A stretch of DNA of 64,000 bases from Megalobrama amblycephala (Eukaryota > Chordata > Actinopteri > Cypriniformes > Xenocyprididae), in NCBI RefSeq assembly GCF_018812025.1, contig NC_063045.1, forward strand, positions 56,307,457 through 56,371,456. Reading direction: 5' to 3'. The position numbers were made by a program, and so were the translations under genes. Shown here piece after piece: positions 56,237-64,000 of this stretch. The stretch's first letter is position 1. Each line of letters begins with the position of its first letter. The notes below the pieces were generated by a model. It had not been told where the DNA came from and did not search any database. It saw only the letters and a program-made list of their open reading frames with translations.

Positions 56237-58762
56237 TTAAAGGGTTAATTCACCCAAAAATGAAAATTCTGTCATTTACTCATCTTCAAAAAGCTCATAA
56301 AGAGATCGTTAAACTAACCCATATAAATCGAGCGGTTTTGTCCAAATTTTCTGAAGAGACACGCGAAAGAACAAACCTCATTGGTTCTTGCGGAAGCTCA
56401 AACATGATGCGTAACACGAGAATGAACCTCATTGGTTCTCGCACGTCAAGCGAACATGCTTGATCTTCTGTTTATGATCTGTAATTTGTTATGATTTTTT
56501 AACCGCACGCCGTCATCGCCATGGAGGACCAGAACACAGAGAGCCTGCCTGTGTATATGCGCGCGTCCGCGTCCAGGAACGTCGTGTACACACTCTAAAA
56601 ACAGCTCATTGAAATATGAGGAGGTATCGCAGTTGAAATGAAAGAAGCTGGTTGATTCAGTAAATTAGCTCAGGTCAGGATAATCATATTTTCTTTCTAC
56701 ACCTGTTGATGTTAGCCTTGACTGAGCTAACGTTAACATACACTGTTGCTAGGTAACTTCTTATTTAGACTGTTAGCTAAATATTTAATGTAGCCTAAAA
56801 ACATTGTGTGTAGCATGAAAACGAGTCCACTTTTAGGGTGACCCAGATGTCCCCGTTTTCCGTGCTCCGTCCCCGACTAGAGCTGTCACCGGAAATGTCC
56901 CCGTTTTATTTGGTTGCAGCGATGGTTATCGGAGCAATCGTGTAGTGATCACGTTCACCAACAGAGGGAGCCGTGCAGCCGTACTGGTCGCGCGCGCGCC
57001 CCTACTTCATGAAGAACGTGAGAGAAGAACGCTATTCAGTGTTGCCAAGTCCGCTGTTTTCCCAGCGGAATTGGGGTACATTTTCACTATTCCCGCGGGT
57101 CGTTTTTCATGTCCGCGGGTTGAAGCGACCCAAATAACATGATATTTAGCCACTGGAAGGCGACTTTTACCTGGGGAGCCCCGCCAAAAATGCGGATTTA
57201 TACCCCCCGGAATGCGATTTTTACCGTGGGACCACATAGTTTTGAGTATAGCGGGTTTTGTTGTGGAAACCTGGCAACCCCGGCGCCATTATCATCATTT
57301 ATCAAACATCGTTATCATTTTCAGCTTTCAGGTAGTAACATACTAACTGATAATGTTAAATTAAAGTAATACTGTTATGTGTTTTATAACAGGGCCTCAT
57401 GATGCGGGATTGTTTTGGACAATTTTAAACGTCTTAACTATATCACGTGGTGAAGGTACACTCAAATATGAATAAATAAATAAAAATAATAACAATACTC
57501 TTGCAACTCACTTAGTGCTTAAAATGAGTCTAAAATGCAAAATAATAGTTAAAAATAGTTAAAAGCTTAAAGTTAATTTCTGTAGGCAAAACAGCTTGTG
57601 AAAATGGAAAATATTAAATTCAATTATAAATGTTAAAAATATTTGCTGTTTTATTTATCTCATATTTATGTTGTTTTATTTTGTAATGTGATTTTTCAAA
57701 ATAGTGTAATAGTTTAATAGTTTTTTGCAGCTAGGCATACTGTTTTTTTTGTTTTTTGTTTTTTGTTTTTTTGAGAATTGTATTAAAACCAGACCCAAAA
57801 TCCTAATAATAAAATTAAATCATAATAATTATTAATGTAAAATCAATGTGGAACCCACAACAACTTGAAAAAAAAAAAAATCAAAAATGTATTGTCCCCA
57901 TTTTTTAATTAATAGATAATAACGAGTGAGATTTCGGTGAAATTTTGACCATTAAAAAAGGAAATGTCCCCAGTTTCCTTTTTTCAGAAATCTGGCCATC
58001 TTTAAACCGCAACATTTTATGTCAGCAGGGTTTTTCCTGCATAGAGAATTACGAGGCGGCCGCCTCCATCATTCTGATAAAAGTGTTTTCCTACAATGAT
58101 GCAGTGACAATTTAAGGTTGAATGGAACATTTTAAATAAAAGTTCATTTATAAGCAACCTACTTCAGTGTGATATGTTACAATATTATCATGCTTAACAC
58201 TGAGAATGTGAATAATTGTAATGGAATGATCAGGTTCAGATATCTAAATCAGAGAATATCATCAGGCGGTTGGCGGGTGGATAATTTATTTTTAACAATG
58301 GATCCAGGTACAAGTCAATGCACAGACTTTTTCTTTGTTCAGTTTGCACATGGGTTGGAGCTCTTTATTTTGTGAATTTATCTTTAAAATGTACAAAATC
58401 CCCCCCCCCCCACTTTTCAAACCAAAGTAATGCCATTTTGTTTACCACAACCGATGTGTGCGTTGATGAATATTCATAAGTGAATAAAAGCCTAAATTCA
58501 ATCTGTTCATCATATAAAGCGATCGAGTCTCTTGAGAAAATTTGGACTAAACCACTCAATTCACATGGATTTGTTTTACGATCTTGAACTTTTTGAAGAT
58601 TCAAAGTGTCAGTTGTGAAGCTGTCTATGGTGGAACAGAAAGCTATCAGATTTAATCTTCATTTGTGTTCCGAAGATGAACAAAAGTCTTACGGGTTTGG
58701 AACAACATGAGGGTGAGTAAATGATGACAGAATTTTCATTTTTGGGTGAACTAACCCTTTAA
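56237..58762. mobile_element. TTAA element (AGGGTTAGTTCACCC family), copy C, with a 2-kb nested interior
   Basis: TTAA (56237-56240) plus AGGGTTAATTCACCC mirrors GGGTGAACTAACCCT plus TTAA (58759-58762). Inner arms also pair: GTCCAAATTTTCTGAAGAGAC at 56340 with GTCTCTTGAGAAAATTTGGAC at 58527. About 2 kb between the arms is foreign and includes at least one further transposon and a C-run at 58391-58402. No protein is identified. Confidence 0.8.
56836..58003. mobile_element. Probable nested DNA transposon (GTGACCCAGATGTCC ends)
   Basis: TAGGGTGACCCAGATGTCCC on the left and, inverted, AAAGATGGCCAGATTTCTG with GGGGACATTTCC on the right resemble ends of a known fish element type. Within it, 57039-57284 has a further inverted pair (TGTTGCCAAGTCCGC and CCTGGCAACCCC). 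Target duplication is not clear and the superfamily is unassigned. Confidence 0.5.
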
Positions 58763-59624
58763 GTATCAACTTTGTTTCAGATGTTTCTGCTTAGAAGCCA
58801 CTAGAGAAGAAAAAAAAAGCCAGAAAAAAGAGACACTAAAACTTATTAAAATAATGTAGATAACACACAGATAATTTGTTTTGGAGAAAATTTAATGAGA
58901 AATACTTGAGTTCATAATGAAATCTCTGACTTGCTATTGCAGATGTTAAGACGGCTTCTGAAACTCTAAAGGAAACAAATGCCAGATTTTTTTCCTCATT
59001 CAATCTCATTGTTATCTAGGAGACATAACAGTGATTTCCTTTTTTAATTCCTTTTGATGGTTCTTTTAAAGTTTATGCAGTTTTGCTGTGACATTCTAGC
59101 GTGCCATGATGGATCATTGGGCACATCGCCTGAAAGGTTATAATTATTCAATTAAATCAGAATTAATTAAATGAAGAGCCACCATGGCTAACCCTTATTC
59201 AGCAGACAACAGTATCTCTATGGCTGGATAATCTTTAGGAACATGCTGAAACTGATCAAACACAACACTGTATTTTAAATTAATTTATTCGCTTAAATGA
59301 CTCCATGAAGATGAAAACCTTTTATTCATGAGTATGCAAACAGTGAGAACACTGCAGCTTTTAAAAGTATAATTGCTCTGAACAGTTGCATAATTGTGCA
59401 TATTAAATAGCTTTACACATAAAATCGAACATGGCTGAAACCCTCATTCTTAATTATATTTTCATGAAATTACATTTAGCTTGGTTAAAATGTTGTGGAT
59501 TTTAATCCTAGCTGAGCATCCGGTCAGATTTACTCAAGATTATGATTTTATATTTTACCATTCAGGATTAATAAGCATGGAGGACAGCATTTTTCAATAT
59601 AAATTTCCATTTGATTGGTCAACT
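58763..59624. other. Unassigned sequence
   Basis: Nothing recognised. Confidence 0.45.
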
Positions 59625-60400
59625 AAACTGTGGTCAAAAGTTTGGAATAATTTAAATTTTTAAAAAAATATTTTTTAAAAGTAGTCTCTTCTGTTCACAA
59701 ATGATGCATTTATTTGACCAAAAATACAGTAAAAGCAGTAATATTGTGAGATTTTATTTATTTATTTATTTTTTTTTTTTTAAATTCTGTATTAATATTT
59801 TAATATGTAATTTAATTTACTTCAGTCTTCAGTGTCACATGATCTTTACGAAATCATTCTAACGTGCTAATTAAAAGCTCAATTATTATGACTTATTATT
59901 GATGCTCTATTATCAATAATGATTCTTATTATGTTTGAAAAAAACAAATTTGCCACTTAATATTTTTGTGCATTTTTCAATGATTCTTTGATGAATAGGA
60001 TGAAAAGAACACCATTAATTTGAAATAGAAATATTTTGTAAAAAATATAAATATCTTTACTATAACTTTATTACAATTTAATGCATTCTTGCTAAAAAAA
60101 AAAAAACGATTAATTAATTTCTTTCTTTCGTTCTTTAATATAATAATATATATATATTACTTACCCTCAAATTTTAAATTGTAGTGAATTATGGTTTCCG
60201 CAAAAATATGAAGCAGCAAAACTTTTAAAATATATTAAAATACAAAATTGTATTAAATTGTTTAAAACTTTTAAATTATAATAATATTTCACAATATCAC
60301 TGCTTTTACTGTATGTTTGATCAAAAAACAAAAAATATAGCCTTTGTGATCATAAGAGACTTCTTTCAAAAACTTATTACAAATTTGACCACCAGTGTAT
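59625..60400 (+). mobile_element. Non-autonomous DNA transposon (GTGGTCAAAAGTTTGG ends), fullest copy
   Basis: The left GTGGTCAAAAGTTTGGAATA is the inverse of the right TTACAAATTTGACCACCAG. Interior blocks (AGTCTCTTCTGTTCAC, CAGTCTTCAGTGTCACATGA, ATTAATGCATTCTTGC-like) are shared with 455-795 and 34390-34790. It is non-coding. Confidence 0.82.
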
Positions 60401-61706
60401 ATTTCTCCTCAGGATTTTCAAAACACAACCAAGATTTCCATTCATTCTTCTGAGCTATGACAAAGCAACCTCTGAGCAATAAAATGCCTATTATTTTCAA
60501 AAATTAATTATTTAACTTCGTCTCATCAGTAATCACACATGAAAGTTCAAAATATCAACAACCTTTTTTCATAAGAAATTGACCATCTAGAGCATCCTTG
60601 TGTTGTTTGGTTCACCGAGTCCTTTGAGATGATGAATTGTTGTATAACAGCTGTTAAAAGGTACATTATGTTCAAATAAGCAACCTCTGCATTTGATTAA
60701 TAGTGTTTTCTTTCTAATGGACGCCGTTCGGCGGCATGAACAGAACTAGTGTGGGATGACTGACTCATGAGGCCAACATGTGGCACCATCAAACCGACTG
60801 GCTGCTTCAATCATCTAATGCGTGTACAAAAAACGCTAAGCATTGTGATTGAGTTACGACAGTTTTATCTCATTCTTTTACTGAGGTGACTTATGCAAAT
60901 CATGTGTCAGAAGATACACCCTGATCCAAGCTTTTTACTAGCAGTAATAGCCTGTGTGGGCGGTGCCAATCAATGTCATTTATTAGTGGTGTTTGCAAAG
61001 GTTAGCATCATGACTACTATTTAAATACACCAAGTCTGTCCATTAAAATAGAGCCTGCAACTAGTCCCGCATAATTTGTGCTAGACATGAAATACCTCAG
61101 ATTGTCTTGTTTGTTGTTAATACTTCAAGTAAATGTACATTGGTGAAAAAACAGATGGAAAAATACCATGCACTAGCATATATTATATGTATAAGCTGAT
61201 AGGTTCTTTATATGCAATCTGCAAGCAATCTTAACATTTAAATAGTCTGGTTCATTGTTTGCTGTAAGCTCTTGCAGTGTGTTATCAGAGTTCCTCTGAA
61301 ACCCTCTACCTCCCCCAGCTCCACCTGCTATGGGATTGATGTATGCCTATTTGTGCAGCAGCAGCAGATCTTACATGCTCATAGCAGAGTGTCTGTGGGC
61401 CTATAAGCAGTAGCAAGTCCATACTTGCTCTGCAGCATCAGCAATAATCAACAGCAGCAGCAGCGTAGCAGAACTAGTGTGACAAGACCAAATATATAAA
61501 CACTGCCATATTCAATAATATCTCTTTGTGCAGAAACATGCTCACAGCAGTATATCTGTCCATCTATCAGCAGTAGAAATTAAAAATTGGTTATTGGTTA
61601 ATGAGATTTATTGGTCAATGATATTTTATTGGTCAATGAGATTTGGCCAAAGAGATTTCAACGAGATGTTCCTTCATGCACTCAACTGTCACAGCTGTAC
61701 TTGTGT
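60401..61706. other. Unassigned sequence with small tandem repeats
   Basis: At 61592-61640 a 20-bp unit around TTGGTCAATGAGATTT repeats about three times. Interspersed CAGCAG words lie at 61350-61470. No gene is recognised. Confidence 0.45.
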
Positions 61707-61932
61707 ACAGTCTTAAAACATAAAGGTTCCAAAAGGTGGTGTTTTGCAGCAATTGCCATTGAAGAACCATTTTGGGTTCCCAAAGAACCTTTGAGTCAAC
61801 AGTTGGAAGAACCATCTAAAGAACCCTTTTCCACTATAAAGAACCTTTTGTGCAGTGGAAAGGTTCCAATGATGTTAAAGTTTCTTCATGGAACCATCAA
61901 TGCTAATAAAGAACGTTTATTTTGAAGAGTGT
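61707..61932. mobile_element. MITE, AAAGGTTCCAAAAGG type
   Basis: ACAGTCTTAAAACATAAAGG on the left pairs imperfectly with AAGAACGTTTATTTTGAAGAG near 61932. The interior is rich in AAGAACC/GGTTCC words (GAAGAACCATTTTGGGTTCC), recognised as a common cyprinid repeat. The frame through it is a by-product. Confidence 0.75.
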
Positions 61933-62874
61933 AGCAGAATGGCTATCGGACTGCGCGAATGACAAAATAACTTTATAAAATTCATAAACTACACGGCATA
62001 AGTACATAGTGTATAAGTGCATTGTATCATTTAGTGCATCATTTGGGACACAACTTTACAGACTGTATGGGCAAGTATTACCCATACTTTCTTGATAAAA
62101 TTCATTTTCAGTTTCACTGATATGCATCAAGGAAGCAATTCTTATCACTTTCTCAGAACAAGACTATCAAAGTAGAAACGCAAACCTTTACTCACAAACC
62201 ATGAATTCCATGAGGTGAAGTGTGAGAGCAGCGCACCAACATCCTGTCCAGTATCGCTGGTTTATTCCCCTCGCTGCAGTATACAGAGGCATGCGTTACT
62301 GCCACTGGCAATTTCTTGCCAAGCATTCAGCAGCTCTTTAACAAATGATGCATGTAAAAATTAACCCAACATGATTACATAAATGAATTATGGGACAGAC
62401 CTTAGACAGAATATGCTGAAGCCAGTCTAGATAACTAGAGCTGTGGAAGTAAATTCAGATGCATAGCTTGCTTTAACAGCTCTTAATAACACCCGAGAAA
62501 GCCCCATTCAGCGGCTCTGATCCAGTCTGTAAACACCGCCTTTGAATAAGTGATTGTGGAATGCATTCGCTCAGCCCAGCTGCCTAATTACCTCGCAGCA
62601 AGATGCTTCCAGACAATCTGAAGTGATAAGACATTGAAAAGACAACTATAGTGGGAGGACAAAATGATTATCATAAATTTAAGAATCTCAGAATATTGGA
62701 TCTGAGCAAACTGATTATTTTCAGGACAAATACAAGCAATACGTTCACATTTTCTGATAAAAATATGAGTGATGCCACAATTCTATAGTGCTGCTATAGA
62801 ATTAGAAGCACTAAAAGGTGCTCTGAATGTTCTTTAGAGTGTTGCTACAGTATGTGAAGAGGTCAAGACATTGA
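61933..62874. other. Unassigned sequence
   Basis: Single-copy appearance with no recognisable gene; 62220-62640 is comparatively complex and could be regulatory. Confidence 0.4.
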
Positions 62875-63450
62875 TTACAAAATGCATGTTACTTGTAAAT
62901 CTGATTACATAATGCTTGTTACTTGTAATGCATTACTTGAAACATCAATAAAGTAATCTGATTACATAATGCATGTTACTTGTAAATTTGATTACATAAT
63001 GCATGTTACTTGTAATGCGTTACTTGTAAGATTAAAATGTAATGTGATTATATAATGCATGTTACTTGTAATGCATTACTTGATGCATCAAAAACGTAAT
63101 CTGATTACATATTGGATGTTGTTTGTAATGCATTACTTGTAGCATCAAAAAAGTAATCTGATTACATAATGCATGTTACTTGTAAATCTGAACACATGAT
63201 GCATGTTACTTTTAATGCGTTACTTGTAACATCAAAAAAGTAATCTGATTACATAATGCATATTACTTGTAAAGCATTACTTGAAACATCAAAAAAGTAA
63301 TATGATAACAGTGGATGTTGCTTGTAATGCGTTACTTGTAACATCAAAAAGTAATCTGATTACATAATGCATGGTATTTGTAATGCATTACTTGAAGCAT
63401 CAAAAAAGTAATTGATTAAGTAATGCTTGTAATGTGTTACTTTACTCATT
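62875..63450. repeat. Satellite, 57-bp unit, about nine copies
   Basis: The unit is about TAATCTGATTACATAATGCA, TGTTACTTGTAATGCATTAC, TTGAAACATCAAAAAAG. Some units are shortened to a 27-bp half (TTGTAAATCTGATTACATAATGC). Divergence among units is 5-15% by eye. The words resemble the GTTAC/TAATGC motifs of the hAT-type element at 50532, suggesting expansion from such an element. Confidence 0.9.
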
Positions 63451-64000
63451 ACATCAAGCAAAAAGTTTAAGTCTGATCACTTAGAAAAGCAATAGCACAC
63501 CTCTGCTTCACAAGCTGAGGAATGTGTAGGATTAAGTTATGCAGAAAATTGAAATACTTGGAGTAAGTGATTGAACAAACCTCTAACCCTAAGTAAACAC
63601 TACTAATTAGAAATGCTACTTCAAGCCATAAAAAACCACTTTTGATGCTCTAATTTGATTTCATCAACAGCCCCACAATGCATTAACTAAATCATGTGTT
63701 AAAGGGCAGTAATTCTTGTCAGTGTGGCAAAAAGTAGTCAGACATATGCACGGCAAAAAATTGGCATAATTTGTTGTTCATAAAGGTTTGTCGTTGTCAT
63801 AATAAAACTGAACCCAGCAGCCCACATAATCAACATCTTTGCTTCTGAAGTCTTGTGTACAAAAACGTTCCACCTAGGCCCCTTTGGCAGCATCTGTTTC
63901 TGCCGCTTCAAAAAGAGGAAGGGACACTTGAGATTGCAGAGGAAAGCAGCGTTTCACGAAATTAACATGCAACTGGATGGATGAAAATATGAACAGCTGC
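63451..64000. other. Unassigned sequence at window end
   Basis: Nothing recognised. Confidence 0.45.

Noticed and set aside
62875..63450. CRISPR-like array
   Set aside because: Repeats are contiguous with no unique spacers, and the sequence is vertebrate; it is a satellite.

Overview
The window reads as intergenic or intronic DNA from a teleost fish, most probably a cyprinid or close relative. It is AT-rich and full of microsatellites. Its recognisable content is almost entirely transposons of kinds familiar in cyprinid genomes: an L2-clade LINE with a GCGCTATATAAATAAA tail, hAT-type elements with 8-bp target duplications, a Tc1/mariner relative, and many short TTAA-flanked inverted-repeat elements ending AGGGTTAGTTCACCC. 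No bacterial-type gene organisation is present, and no complete host gene could be recognised. Nearly all short open frames are chance frames or lie inside repeats.

Layout. 1-5.7 kb: mostly unassigned sequence with three non-autonomous elements (455-795, 1485-2012, 3053-3554). 5.8-7.5 kb: a tandem repeat split by a short, non-coding, minus-strand LTR retrotransposon (6082-7383) with exact 5-bp target duplications. 8.06-11.81 kb: a near-complete L2 LINE whose ORF2 is interrupted by one in-frame stop. 14-18.9 kb: a hAT-like element, an LTR remnant split by a MITE, a 5'-truncated L2 about 99% identical to the first, and another TIR element. 19.5-20.2 kb: a possible host exon or pseudo-exon. 20.6-23.3 kb: AT-rich sequence containing a local direct duplication. 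24.2-27.1 kb: nested MITEs and microsatellites. 28.5-30.45 kb: a 1.3-kb fold-back element inserted inside another inverted-repeat element. 31.4-32.9 kb: a decayed Tc1/mariner element on the minus strand. 34-43 kb: simple repeats, then a three-deep transposon nest at 40476-42564. 43.4-48.1 kb: a 300-bp duplicated block, a hAT element with a perfect 8-bp duplication, and a 2.1-kb TTAA element. 50.5-58.8 kb: further hAT and TTAA elements, one carrying a tRNA-like sequence. 59-64 kb: two more MITEs and a 57-bp-period satellite at 62875-63450.

The most interesting object is the TTAA-flanked inverted-repeat element at 41356-42430. Its 360-bp arms enclose an open reading frame encoding the cysteine-rich part of a P2X7 'ballast'-like (P2RX7_C-type) zinc-binding domain. 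A second, decayed trace of the same coding motif lies in a related element at about 29997-30040. A diverged repeat paralogue at about 38473 is a near-empty insertion site supporting the TTAA target duplication. Together these suggest a family of fold-back elements that carried a piece of a cellular zinc-binding domain. The parts do not form an operon or pathway; the relationships are those of nested insertions, and the order of insertion can be read from them.
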